46,598 bases of DNA from Desulfobacterales bacterium (GTDB taxonomy: Bacteria > Desulfobacterota > Desulfobacteria > Desulfobacterales > JAHEIW01): assembly GCA_030066985.1 (NCBI GenBank), contig JASJAN010000026.1, positions 1 to 46,598 of the forward strand, read 5' to 3'. The notes under the pieces were generated by a model, which did no database searches, was not told the origin of the DNA, and was given only the letters and a program-made list of their open reading frames with translations. Below, piece after piece: positions 23,782 through 32,961 of the stretch. The translations under genes were made by a program, and so were the position numbers. The number at the start of each line of letters is the position of its first letter. Position 1 is the first letter of the stretch.

Positions 23782-24822
23782 GTGGTTCAATTTAGAAAAA
23801 TCGTCAACCAACCGCCAACAACAAAGCGGGGATCTGCCTTTAATACAGGCAAATTAAATTTTTCCAAGCTGCCTGAGGAATCACTCGCAAGCACTAAATT
23901 GGCGACCTCGCCCATGCCGGATAAGAGCCGCAACCTTTTGTATGAAGAAGCTGCAACCTATATGGATGAAGTCCTAAAGGCATTGCGCAACCGCAAAGGG
24001 TTTGATCTGGATAAAGGTTTTGAAATTATTAGAAAAATTGTAAACTATAGTCACCCGCAGGATCCGGTTCTGGTCATGGCACTGCATAAGGACGACTGGC
24101 GCAAGTATGTCATTTATCATGCGGTTAATGTTGCCATTTTCGCGATAAAGATGGCCGATCATCTTGGTTTTGACCGCAGCAAACAGGTGGAGATCGGCAT
24201 GGCGGGTTTGCTGCATGATGTGGGGATGGCAGCCATTCCGGAAAACATTCTTTTTAAACAGGGCCGGCTCAACAATAACGAGGTCAAAATCTTCAGACAG
24301 CGTCCGAATTTAAGTTCCAAAATTTTGCGAACTCTGGACGCCAAATATGCCTACACGGCTGAATGTGCGGCTCAGGTTTATGAAAGGACGGACGGCAGTG
24401 GCTATCCGCGCGGTCTTAAGGCGGATGAAATGCATGAATATGCCCAGATTATCGGCCTTTTGGATATGTACGAGTCTTTGATTCATTCCCGACCGCAACG
24501 GGGTAAATGGACACCTTTTGCCGCCGTCAAAGAAATTATTAACACCAGTAAAAATAAATTTGGCAAACAATACTTAAAGGCGCTGTTGAGTATTTTTACC
24601 GCTTTTCCAATTCACAGCTATGTCCGTCTGAATTCGGATGCGATCGGTAAGGTCATCGAAACCTATCCGGATCAGCCTTTGAGGCCTAAAATTAAAATTA
24701 TGTACGATTCTCAAAAAAGAAAAGTGTTAACAGAAAAGATTGTGGCGCTGCCCGAAGATCCGCTCTTGAATATTATTGACTCAATCAGTGAAAAGGAAGT
24801 CCGGCAAATGACAGATTCGTGA
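23782..24822 (+). CDS. HD-GYP domain protein (c-di-GMP phosphodiesterase-like)
   Basis: The 346-residue protein begins with GTG four bases after the previous stop. The HD-GYP domain occupies about 110-250: HAVNVAIFA, GLLHDVGMAAIPENIL with the HD pair near 142, then ERTDGSGYPRGLKADE with GYP near 209, and LLDMYESL. Such domains cleave cyclic di-GMP or related dinucleotides. No N-terminal receiver or sensor domain is present; the first 60 residues look disordered and the C-terminal 90 residues are a small extra domain. Placement inside the exopolysaccharide operon suggests local control of polymer synthesis by c-di-GMP. Whether it is active or a binding-only protein cannot be decided. Confidence 0.9.
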   Translation: MVQFRKIVNQPPTTKRGSAFNTGKLNFSKLPEESLASTKLATSPMPDKSRNLLYEEAATYMDEVLKALRNRKGFDLDKGFEIIRKIVNYSHPQDPVLVMALHKDDWRKYVIYHAVNVAIFAIKMADHLGFDRSKQVEIGMAGLLHDVGMAAIPENILFKQGRLNNNEVKIFRQRPNLSSKILRTLDAKYAYTAECAAQVYERTDGSGYPRGLKADEMHEYAQIIGLLDMYESLIHSRPQRGKWTPFAAVKEIINTSKNKFGKQYLKALLSIFTAFPIHSYVRLNSDAIGKVIETYPDQPLRPKIKIMYDSQKRKVLTEKIVALPEDPLLNIIDSISEKEVRQMTDS

Positions 24823-25068
24823 TGCGATTGACTGATCAAAAGCAATAAGTGATTAAAAAAGTGAATATAAAATAAAATTGAGATTAAATCTTTAAGTCTT
24901 TAAGTCTTTTTGCCGATATATCATGTGTGGAATAGAACTGAATGTTTAAAGATATATAATTAAGTAACTTCAAATAGTTAGATTAACTTTTAAGTTAAAG
25001 TATGTTCATAATGGTTGACCGCAAACACTTTGGTCAACAAAAATCCATCAACAGGGAAATAATTTTTC

Positions 25069-25872
25069 ATGTATTTAGAGCATTGGGGTCTTCAAAAAAC
25101 GCCCTTTGGCAATGTGCCATCGCGGGACGTCTTTTACCGATCCCCTCAACATGAAGAAGCGCTTCGACGGCTGCTTTACGCCATCGAGCACCGTAAAGGG
25201 GTTGCTATGCTCACCGGTGAGGTGGGCTGCGGTAAGACGACCGTCACCAAGGCACTGAACAATCACCTCAGCCGGGACCAGTTCCAGTTCCAGATACTGT
25301 CGAATCCGGCATTGCAACCAACGGATCTGATTAAGGCCATCCTGCTCAAACTTGGCGATACCAATTCCGACAATGGGTCTAAAACCATCTTGTTGGATCG
25401 TTTGCAGAAATTACTCATTCAAAATGGCGAGCAGGGGATCTGCACGGTATTGGCGATCGATGAAGCCCATGTAATATCCAATCAGGCCACTCTGGATGAA
25501 CTGCGGATGTTGCTCAACATCCAGTCGGAAGATGAATTTCTGATTACCCTGGTATTGTTAGGGCAGCCGCCGCTGCTAAAGAATATTTCTGAATTACAAC
25601 CGCTAAAAGAAAGAATCAGCATAAAGTTTAACCTTGAACCGTTGGATGTTGAAAACACTTTAAGATATGTCGTTTTTCGCCTGAAAAGTGCAGGGGCCAC
25701 ACGCGGCATTTTCACGCGCGAGGCCATCGAAAAACTGTACGAATATTCAGGCGGAATTCCATTGCGCGTCAACAATGTATGTGATCGCTGTCTGCTGATC
25801 GGATTGATGAAAAAGGCCAAGGTAGTAGACACGAAAGTGGTTGAAGAAGCTATCGAAGATCTAAATTCATAA
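25069..25872 (+). CDS. ExeA/TIGR03015-like AAA ATPase of the exopolysaccharide operon
   Basis: The 267-residue ATPase opens with MYLEHWGLQKTPFGNVPS, the usual start of ExeA-type ATPases. Walker A is GEVGCGKTT (about 50-58), Walker B is VLAIDEAHVIS, and sensor-type residues sit in LVLLGQPPL and GGIPLRVNNVCD. It lacks the C-terminal peptidoglycan-binding domain of true ExeA. Short homologues of this kind are a regular component of exosortase-associated polysaccharide operons. Their exact function is unknown, though a role in assembling or regulating the export complex is likely. It lies 246 bases after the HD-GYP gene, with AGGGAAAT before the ATG, and 36 bases before the export lipoprotein. 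Confidence 0.9.
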   Translation: MYLEHWGLQKTPFGNVPSRDVFYRSPQHEEALRRLLYAIEHRKGVAMLTGEVGCGKTTVTKALNNHLSRDQFQFQILSNPALQPTDLIKAILLKLGDTNSDNGSKTILLDRLQKLLIQNGEQGICTVLAIDEAHVISNQATLDELRMLLNIQSEDEFLITLVLLGQPPLLKNISELQPLKERISIKFNLEPLDVENTLRYVVFRLKSAGATRGIFTREAIEKLYEYSGGIPLRVNNVCDRCLLIGLMKKAKVVDTKVVEEAIEDLNS

Positions 25873-25908
25873 ACATACATTGTAAAAAAACATAGCAGGA
25901 TTGGAAAA

Positions 25909-28092
25909 ATGAATACCCGTTCAAGAATTGGATTGGTATGGGCAGGATGCCTTATCATGTTGATGGTTTTGGGCTGTGCGCAGCACAAAGCCTATGAGGC
26001 CAAACCTCGATCGGCCGGTCCGCCTAAGGCGGAGAATTTTGTCGTTGCCGGCAAATTCCGGGCGGTGGTAATCGAGGATATGGACAATGATGGAAACCTG
26101 GATGTTGTCGGTGGCGCAGCGTCGCCCGGCATGATAACCATCAGTTACGGGGATGGCCAGGGTGCGGTTTCTGAACCTCAGATCCTGCCGGTCCATGGTG
26201 AGGTGCGCTCGGTCGCCGTTGCGGATTTCAACGGCGACGGGCTCAATGACATTGTCTTTTCGGTTCAAAAAGAAACCTCCGGCATCCGTTTGTGGATGAA
26301 TCAATCCGATCGGCAATGGCAGCAGCAAAACGGGCCCGTCAAAATCAACAAATATGAAATCGTAACAACGGCGGATGTCAATTCTGACGGGCACATGGAT
26401 ATTATTGCCGCCAATTCCACCGAGGATAAAAAAGCCGGTGTCCAGGTGTGGCTGGGAGATGGCAGGGGCGGCTGGGTGGTAGAGACAGGCCCCACAACAC
26501 TCGGGCGGTACATTGGCGTTGCGGTGGCGGACGTAAATAAAGACGGCTTTCCGGATTTGATTGGCGCCGGCTGGGGTCTGCATGGCAGCTTGCGGGTCTG
26601 GCTGGGTGACGGCACCGGAAGATGGCTATCGACAGAACCCCTGGATGACGGAAATTTTTACGGCGTCAATGTCGGTGATATCAACAGCGACGGCAATCAG
26701 GATATTTTAGCCGCAACTTTTCAAGCGGGTGTTCAGACATTCCTGGGAGATGGCAATGGTAATTTTACATACGTTGTCGGACCGGTAAAAGATGTTAGAA
26801 GGCGCAAGCGATCGGACACCACCCCCGGAAAGCAAAAAATGCCGTTTCCGGAAAAGCCCAGTTTTTGGTATGTGGTACCGGTTGATCTGGATGGCGATAC
26901 TTTTGTTGACCTGGTGGCGGGTTCTCTGGACTCAAAAGGGCTTATTGCCTTAAGAAATAAAGGCAACCTTGGATGGGAACTCTTCAAGGGGAAATTCCCT
27001 GCTGAAGGCAATTATTATGGCCTGGCCCTGGCTGATTTGAATGCTGATGGCCATGCGGAGATCTGTGCTGCCAATTATGGTGAAGGCATTCAGATTCTGC
27101 CTGCTAATTCGGGCCCTGTCGTTCGCACCCGTAACATGGAAATTCAACAACTGGCAAGTGTGGATCGACTGGCGGCCTTAGCAGTGCCCACCGAAAACGA
27201 AGTTTTTAAAACAACCAATGGGTACGTGGAATATAAAATCGGCCCCGGTGATATCCTTGAGATCACCAACTGGGAAGGGACAAAGGCCACAAAAGAGGAA
27301 ATTCAAGTTCGCCCGGACGGCAAAATTTCCTTCCGTTTTGTTGAAGATTTTCCTGTCGATGGACTGACCGCCCTAGAGTTGGATCAACAACTGACAAAAA
27401 GGCTAAAAAGCTATATCAGAAAACCCAAAATTGATGTGGTTATCAAAGAGCATATAAGTAAAACAATAACGCTTCTCGGAGCGATTGCCTTCAGGAATAC
27501 CGCTGGGACAGGTCCGGGTGAGTATCGTCTGACGGGCAAGACAACACTGCTGGAAATGGTGACAAAAGCTGGAGGACCAACTGAAAATGCGAACCTGAGC
27601 GGCGTTAATATTCGACGCGCAAGCGGTGAAACCATTTCGGTAAATCTGTTCAAGGCCATCCAGCAGGGAGACCCCGGCAAGGATTTCATACTGGACAATC
27701 GTGATGTGATTTTTATTCCGACCTTATCCAAGGATGGCAACCGCATCCACGTATTTGGTGAGGTCATGCAGCCGGGCACGTACTCATTCAATGACGCGAA
27801 TATCCGGCTTGCGAATGTCATTGCCGAAGCCGGCGGACCCACGGTTTTTGCCACTGAATCCAATACCCGGGTCATTCGGGGTGACATTACCCGGCCCGAA
27901 GTCATATCAGCAAATTTAGATCTTCTGCTCGAAGCAGGAGATCAATCTCAAAATGTGGTCTTAGCCCCCGGAGATCTGGTGTATGTGCCGCGCAGCCGGA
28001 TTGGCGATTTCAACCGCTTCTGGGAACAGGTCAGGCCTATCTTTGAACTCCTTCAGGCGCCGGGTAAGACCTGGAGGGTCTACAAAAGATAA
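25909..28092 (+). CDS. Outer-membrane polysaccharide export lipoprotein (Wza-like) with N-terminal seven-repeat FG-GAP propeller
   Basis: The 727-residue protein is a lipoprotein: hydrophobic segment 9-21 and lipobox VLGC with Cys23. Residues about 50-395 contain seven FG-GAP/VCBS repeats, each with a DxDxDGxxD-type loop (DMDNDGNLD, DFNGDGLND, DVNSDGHMD, DVNKDGFPD, DINSDGNQD, DLDGDTFVD, DLNADGHAE). Seven repeats would close a propeller. From about 438 the sequence is a polysaccharide export protein: YKIGPGDILEI start of the Poly_export domain, RPDGKISFRFVEDFPVDGLT, then two SLBB domains (about 518-600 and 610-690) with GPGEYRL and QPGTYSFND. The C-terminal FWEQVRPIFELL fits the outer-membrane helix. 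It is about twice the size of usual family members because of the propeller. Confidence 0.9.
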   Translation: MNTRSRIGLVWAGCLIMLMVLGCAQHKAYEAKPRSAGPPKAENFVVAGKFRAVVIEDMDNDGNLDVVGGAASPGMITISYGDGQGAVSEPQILPVHGEVRSVAVADFNGDGLNDIVFSVQKETSGIRLWMNQSDRQWQQQNGPVKINKYEIVTTADVNSDGHMDIIAANSTEDKKAGVQVWLGDGRGGWVVETGPTTLGRYIGVAVADVNKDGFPDLIGAGWGLHGSLRVWLGDGTGRWLSTEPLDDGNFYGVNVGDINSDGNQDILAATFQAGVQTFLGDGNGNFTYVVGPVKDVRRRKRSDTTPGKQKMPFPEKPSFWYVVPVDLDGDTFVDLVAGSLDSKGLIALRNKGNLGWELFKGKFPAEGNYYGLALADLNADGHAEICAANYGEGIQILPANSGPVVRTRNMEIQQLASVDRLAALAVPTENEVFKTTNGYVEYKIGPGDILEITNWEGTKATKEEIQVRPDGKISFRFVEDFPVDGLTALELDQQLTKRLKSYIRKPKIDVVIKEHISKTITLLGAIAFRNTAGTGPGEYRLTGKTTLLEMVTKAGGPTENANLSGVNIRRASGETISVNLFKAIQQGDPGKDFILDNRDVIFIPTLSKDGNRIHVFGEVMQPGTYSFNDANIRLANVIAEAGGPTVFATESNTRVIRGDITRPEVISANLDLLLEAGDQSQNVVLAPGDLVYVPRSRIGDFNRFWEQVRPIFELLQAPGKTWRVYKR

Positions 28093-28238
28093 AATGATTG
28101 TTCGGTGTTTTTATTTTAGATCAGTTATCCTCCAGGCGAAAACCTCAAAAATATAAATATTTTTAGTGGTTGGCGACCATCAAGTGGACCAGAGATAAAT
28201 CCCGATTTGATGACAGGGGTAAATCAAGGAAATTAGGT

Positions 28239-30461
28239 ATGGCGCAATATGACGTAGATTTAAGAGAATACTGGCATATTATCCGTAAACGAAAAGCGCC
28301 GATTCTGTTTCTGATTGTTTTGGTAGGCATTTGCAGTTTCGGATTTGCCAAGTTCAAAGAGCCTGTGCCGCTTTACGAGGCGGTTGCTGCCATTAAAATT
28401 GATCGATCCGCCAATATTGGTTCCATTTTGACGGGTGCTTACTGGGCCCAGGCAGAAAATATGGATACCCATGCCTACATCATTCAAAGCTTCCCGGTAC
28501 TGGCAAATGCAGCCCAAATTTTAGGCAAAATACCCAAAGATGTTTCGTCGGATGATATCCGCAGCGACAAGCAGTTCCTTTCTGTTATTCAACATCTCAA
28601 ATCTATCGTTGAAGCCGAACATCAGGATGGCACCAATATCATCGATATCAAAGTCACCTTGAAAGATCCTGTGGAAGCCGCTGCCATTGCCAATGGCTTT
28701 GCCCGCGCTTATAAGAATTTCAACACTCGCGAAAGAAACAAACAGACATTTGAGACCAAAACTTTTATCGAAGAACAGTTAAGCGTGACATCTGTCAAAC
28801 TCAAAGAAGCCGAAAAAAATCTCCAAGCTTTCAAAGAAGGTTATGCCCTGATTTCGATGGATACCCAGACCCAGAATACCCTGGACAGGCTCTATAGCGT
28901 CGAAAAAGAATATGATGATCTAAAATCGGAAGCAGAGGAGGTTGCCGCCCAGATAAAGGCGCTGGGCTCAAGCAAAAAAGGTTCCATAAAGCGCTTCAAG
29001 GAAGTGTTTTTTTCTACCGGTCAGGAATCGCCTTTATACACATACAAAAAGAAACTCAGCGAGCTGTTTATTAAACGCCAGACCTTGCTGATCAATTTCA
29101 CGGCCAAGCACCCGCAGGTGCAGGAAGTCGACAATCAAATTCGGGCGATCATCTACGAAGCTGAAAAAGAGCTCAATACCTTACTCAAGTCACTGCAAGC
29201 CAAAGTCAAAAACCATGCGGAAAGGCTTTCGCAACTGCAGGAGGAAAACAAACGGTTGCCGGAAAAAGCACTGCAGCTGGTCAGGCTCCAGAGAGAGGTC
29301 GATCTGCAGGCCTCATTATATTCCCAGCTCAAAGAAAGATACCAGGAAACCTTGATTGCCGAATCCAGTAAAGTGGAGCAGGTTTCTATTGTTAAACCGG
29401 CGGTGCCGCCGAACAAACCTTCCAACATTCCATCTAAATTGATCATTGTATCGACCGGACTGGTCATCGGATTGATCATTGGCATTGTGTTTGCTTTTAT
29501 GGCCGAAGTGTTTGACACCTCTATGGGCCGAATCGAGGATGTAGAAGAGTTGTTACAGGTGCCGGTGCTGGGTGTCATCCCGCTCCTGCAGAGTGAAGAA
29601 ACTGATAAAAAAAATGGCGGCAAGCGCAGGGAACCGGAAAGGACGCGGACGCGTGATCTGGTGACGCACTTCAAACCCGGTTCGATGGGCGCAGAGGCCT
29701 TCCGTGCTCTGAGGACCAACCTACAGTTTTTGCGGGTGGAAACCAAGGGGAAATCGTACCTGATTACCAGTGCTTTCGTGCAGGAGGGGAAAACCGTTAA
29801 TGCCATTAACCTGGCCCTGATTATGGCCCAGGCCGGCAACAAAGTGCTGCTGGTAGATGGTGATTTGCGCAAGCCACTGGTCAACAAGTATTATGGACTG
29901 CCCATTTCTCCGGGACTGACGGATTATGTTCTGGGAAATTACCACTGGAATGAAGTCACCAATGCCATCTCCGACATCATGCTCGGTGATTTTGGAATTG
30001 ACGACATCCTGAGAACGCCGGGCATGGATACGCTGCACATCATAACGGCCGGGACCAAACCGCCGAATCCATCTGAAATTCTAACATCCCATCGCTTCAA
30101 AAAGTTCTTAAAAGAAGCCGGAAGCGCCTATGATTTCATTTTTATTGATGCACCGCCGGTGATGCCGGTGGCCGATGCTTCGGATATTGCAACCCTGGTA
30201 GACGGGGTCATCCTGGTTTACATGACCGGCAAAATCGGAAGGGGTGTGTTAAAGCGGGTCAAGGGCAATCTTGAAAATGTCGATGCCAAGTTAACCGGTG
30301 TCATTTTAAACAAAGTAAAATCAGATGCGGGGCCAGAATACTACCAGTATCATTCCTATTACTATTATGGGAATGAATCTACAGCTAAAAAAGAAAAGCA
30401 AATAAAAAACCCCAACAAATCAAATAAAATTAAACCCAAAAGAAAAGTTGCCAGCTCATAG
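28239..30461 (+). CDS. Wzz/GNVR chain-length protein fused to BY-kinase (tyrosine autokinase)
   Basis: I place the start at the ATG at 28239, with AAGGA about 8 bases upstream, because MAQYDVDLREYWHIIRKRK is the normal Wzz beginning. A TTG at 28170 in the same frame would add 23 atypical residues. The protein has two membrane helices (about 20-40 and 400-425) around a coiled-coil periplasmic region, including the GNVR-type ELFIKRQTLLINFTAKHPQ. The cytoplasmic kinase follows, with Walker A SAFVQEGKTVNAIN, Walker A' VLLVDGDLRKP and Walker B FIFIDAPP. A tyrosine cluster (YYQYHSYYYYG) precedes a lysine-rich tail. It controls polymer length and export with the outer-membrane protein encoded upstream, through cycles of autophosphorylation. 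Confidence 0.93.
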   Translation: MAQYDVDLREYWHIIRKRKAPILFLIVLVGICSFGFAKFKEPVPLYEAVAAIKIDRSANIGSILTGAYWAQAENMDTHAYIIQSFPVLANAAQILGKIPKDVSSDDIRSDKQFLSVIQHLKSIVEAEHQDGTNIIDIKVTLKDPVEAAAIANGFARAYKNFNTRERNKQTFETKTFIEEQLSVTSVKLKEAEKNLQAFKEGYALISMDTQTQNTLDRLYSVEKEYDDLKSEAEEVAAQIKALGSSKKGSIKRFKEVFFSTGQESPLYTYKKKLSELFIKRQTLLINFTAKHPQVQEVDNQIRAIIYEAEKELNTLLKSLQAKVKNHAERLSQLQEENKRLPEKALQLVRLQREVDLQASLYSQLKERYQETLIAESSKVEQVSIVKPAVPPNKPSNIPSKLIIVSTGLVIGLIIGIVFAFMAEVFDTSMGRIEDVEELLQVPVLGVIPLLQSEETDKKNGGKRREPERTRTRDLVTHFKPGSMGAEAFRALRTNLQFLRVETKGKSYLITSAFVQEGKTVNAINLALIMAQAGNKVLLVDGDLRKPLVNKYYGLPISPGLTDYVLGNYHWNEVTNAISDIMLGDFGIDDILRTPGMDTLHIITAGTKPPNPSEILTSHRFKKFLKEAGSAYDFIFIDAPPVMPVADASDIATLVDGVILVYMTGKIGRGVLKRVKGNLENVDAKLTGVILNKVKSDAGPEYYQYHSYYYYGNESTAKKEKQIKNPNKSNKIKPKRKVASS

Positions 30462-30515
30462 CATTTATTCTTCATGTGACATTTCTATTCTATTTTTAGA
30501 TTTCAGGAAATAATT

Positions 30516-31907
30516 GTGCGACCCAATATCCTACTGGTCTGCTTTATTGCTCTGTCCCTCATTGCGAGTTTTCTGATCTCGCAATTTTCGTCTTCTATTG
30601 TCATCATCATAGCTCTCGTGGCTGCTATATTTGTTATTTCTTTTATCAATGTTGAGTGGGGTCTGTATATCCTGATATTTTCAATGCTGTTGAGCCCGGA
30701 ACTCAACGTCGCTGAGACTTCCGGTGGATCATTGCAGAGGGGTGTTACGCTGCGGTTCGAAGATTTTTTGCTGGTTATCATTGGTTTTAGCTGGTTTGCC
30801 AGAACTGCCGTCGACAAAGAAATCGGTCTCTTCCTAAAAACACCATTGAATAAACCCATATTCATTTACATACTTGCCTGTCTGGTGCCGACAGGCATTG
30901 GCATTTTAGCGGGAACAGTGGATGCTAAAACCGGGCCTTTATTTGTATTAAAGTACATCGAATATTTTATTGTTTATTTTATGGTGGTCAATCATCTAAA
31001 GAGCAGCGATCAGGTAAAACGCTTTGTTTTTTGCCTTTTGCTGACCTGCTTTATTACATCCGCTATTGGAATTCTTCAAATTCCGACTGGAGAGCGTGTC
31101 AGTGCCCCGTTTGAAGGCGAAATCGGTGAGCCCAATACCTTTGGCGGCTATCTTTTGTTATTGGGTTCAATGACGGCTGGCCTATTGCTAAAGTCAGAAA
31201 GCGCAAGGTCTAAACAGTTGTATCTGTTTTTGATTATCGCGATCATACCCGCTTTTCTGTTTACCCAATCCCGTACTTCATATCTGGGTTTAGTTGCGAC
31301 ATGTTTTGCTTTTGCAATGCTTAGCAAACATCGCATCATTATTACGGGATTTTTAACTCTGGCTCTTCTATCAAGTCCATTGTTTCTTCCCCAGGAAGTT
31401 AAGGATCGCGTACTTTATACATTTACACAACCCGAGGAAGCCGGTCAGGTCCAGATCGGGGATGTCCAGCTGGATACATCGACATCTGCCAGAATAGCAA
31501 GTTTACAAAAGCTTCTGTCAGACTGGCCCAAGAAACCGATAATTGGTTACGGTGTTACCGGTTATAATTTCTTAGACGCTCAATATCCCCGAGTGCTTAT
31601 CGAAACCGGTTTATTGGGACTAATGGCCTTCCTGTACCTTGTGTTTTCTGTTTTGAAAATGGCTATAGACTGTATGAAGACCGTAAAAATACCATACTAT
31701 AAGGGGCTTGCGTTAGGATTTTTGGCTGGCTATGTTGGGCTTTTAGTCCATGCAATCGGAGCCAATACCTTCATAATTGTACGGATCATGGAGCCTTTCT
31801 GGTTTATTGCCGGCATCATCGCTGTTCTACCCACTCTGGAACGGCAGCACCAGGAGCAGGCTCAGGAACAAGAATCACCCGCTCCCAGGCTTGCCACCGT
31901 TAGATGA
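30516..31907 (+). CDS. O-antigen ligase/polymerase family membrane protein
   Basis: The 463-residue protein starts with GTG, preceded by AGGAAA at 7 bases. It has about ten to twelve hydrophobic segments and the large periplasmic loop of the Wzy_C (O-antigen ligase) family. Recognisable segments are GEIGEPNTFGGYLLLLGS, FTQSRTSYLGLVA with the conserved Arg, and the late GYGVTGYNFLDAQYPRVLIETGLLGL. It either polymerises repeat units or ligates the polymer to a carrier; the two activities cannot be separated by sequence. It is the last gene of the operon, 54 bases after the BY-kinase gene. The C-terminal tail is rich in Gln and Glu. Confidence 0.9.
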   Translation: MRPNILLVCFIALSLIASFLISQFSSSIVIIIALVAAIFVISFINVEWGLYILIFSMLLSPELNVAETSGGSLQRGVTLRFEDFLLVIIGFSWFARTAVDKEIGLFLKTPLNKPIFIYILACLVPTGIGILAGTVDAKTGPLFVLKYIEYFIVYFMVVNHLKSSDQVKRFVFCLLLTCFITSAIGILQIPTGERVSAPFEGEIGEPNTFGGYLLLLGSMTAGLLLKSESARSKQLYLFLIIAIIPAFLFTQSRTSYLGLVATCFAFAMLSKHRIIITGFLTLALLSSPLFLPQEVKDRVLYTFTQPEEAGQVQIGDVQLDTSTSARIASLQKLLSDWPKKPIIGYGVTGYNFLDAQYPRVLIETGLLGLMAFLYLVFSVLKMAIDCMKTVKIPYYKGLALGFLAGYVGLLVHAIGANTFIIVRIMEPFWFIAGIIAVLPTLERQHQEQAQEQESPAPRLATVR

Positions 31908-32154
31908 TCTATCACCATTCCTCATTTTGAAACTCCGAATTCTAACTATCATCATAAAATAAAAAAACAGAATCTAAGCTGTGCTGCATAACGGCGTACA
32001 ATCGTTAAACAACTTTCACATTAAACCGATCTGCAGAGGTTAAGTTATCTCACTATATTGATATTTTAAGAAGGTTTATGATAGAGAGTTGCGGTCACTT
32101 TACCACTGGACTCGCCATGTGTGTCTACGATCAATAAATAAAAAGGGGTTAGGT

Positions 32155-32610
32155 ATGCGCAGAAAAGAAAAGGAAATCACCGATAAAACTGAAATGGATG
32201 CCATTATACGTGATTCACAGGTTTGCCGGCTGGGATTGGCGGATGCAGGCGTGGCTTACATTGTGCCGCTGTGCTTTGGTTATGATGGCAATCATTTGTA
32301 TTTCCATTCGGCCCGGGAAGGTCGAAAAATTGAGATCTTAAACCGCAATAACCGGGTGTGTTTTGAATTTGAGGTCAACACGAAGATCAACCCCGGTAAA
32401 ACCGCCTGTGCCTGGGGGATGAATTTCCGAAGTGTGATTGGCTATGGAACGGCCAGTTTTGTAGAGGATTCTGCGGAAAAGTGCCGGGCGCTTGATATTA
32501 TCATGGGGCAGTATGCAGACGGTGATTTTGAATATGCCGATAAAGCGTTAAGCAAAACGCTGGTCATAAAAGTGGAAATTCATAGTATGACCGGCAAAAA
32601 ATCCGATTGA
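32155..32610 (+). CDS. Pyridoxamine 5'-phosphate oxidase-family flavin-binding protein (NimA-like)
   Basis: The start at 32155 is chosen because AAGGGGTTAGG precedes the ATG and the protein then begins MRRKEKEITDKTEMDAII, the usual start of this family. Upstream in-frame codons add an unlikely sequence. The 151-residue product has the FMN-binding split-barrel pattern: VCRLGLADAGVAYIVPLCFGYDGNHLYFHSAREGRKIEIL and VCFEFEV, then SVIGYGTASFVED. Relatives bind FMN and include nitroimidazole-resistance proteins and uncharacterised flavin proteins. The substrate is unknown. It stands alone between the exopolysaccharide operon and a repeat-rich gap. Confidence 0.9.
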   Translation: MRRKEKEITDKTEMDAIIRDSQVCRLGLADAGVAYIVPLCFGYDGNHLYFHSAREGRKIEILNRNNRVCFEFEVNTKINPGKTACAWGMNFRSVIGYGTASFVEDSAEKCRALDIIMGQYADGDFEYADKALSKTLVIKVEIHSMTGKKSD

Positions 32611-32961
32611 TGATTAAGAAGAGCCGTCAGAGGCTTTGAGTTTTAATTTACCGCAGACAGGCGCAGACGCCCGCAGACTTAATTTTTTTATCCGGTCGAC
32701 CTGACCGGACAAAATCCTCCAATCGCTTTGCGATTAAAACTCAAATCCCAAGGTTTGTCTGTGGCATTTGGGCACAATAAAGTTACCAATTTTTATTTAA
32801 AGAAAAAAACTGTTTGCCCGAAGGGCATGCAGTTTTTCCTTGCTCAAGTCTGCCGCGGCGAAGCTCACCGGAGCGAAGACGGGTCGAGCAAGGAAAAGAT
32901 AGTGTCTGCGAATGTCTGCGTGCGTCTGCGGTTAATAAAAAAAATCAGTGCAAATACCAGG
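32611..32961. other. Convergent intergenic region filled by a composite repeat
   Basis: Between the stop codons of two convergent genes almost the whole gap is occupied by the repeat at 32641-32937. Its hairpins can terminate transcription from both sides. No gene is supported. Confidence 0.6.
32641..32937. repeat. Composite intergenic repeat with CGCAGA-type ends, copy 2
   Basis: The left end holds TTTACCGCAGACAGGCGCAG; the right end holds TGTCTGCGTGCGTCTGCGGT, its inverse. Inside are two hairpins. AAAAACTG with CAGTTTTT surround GCCCGAAGGGC (32805-32837), and TTTTTCCTTGCTC pairs with GAGCAAGGAAAAG. The layout parallels 13153-13420. Confidence 0.65.

Noticed and set aside
25921-26583. Antisense ORF of 220 codons opposite the export lipoprotein
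   Set aside because: The sense strand has a lipobox and calcium loops; the antisense product has no domain or start signal.
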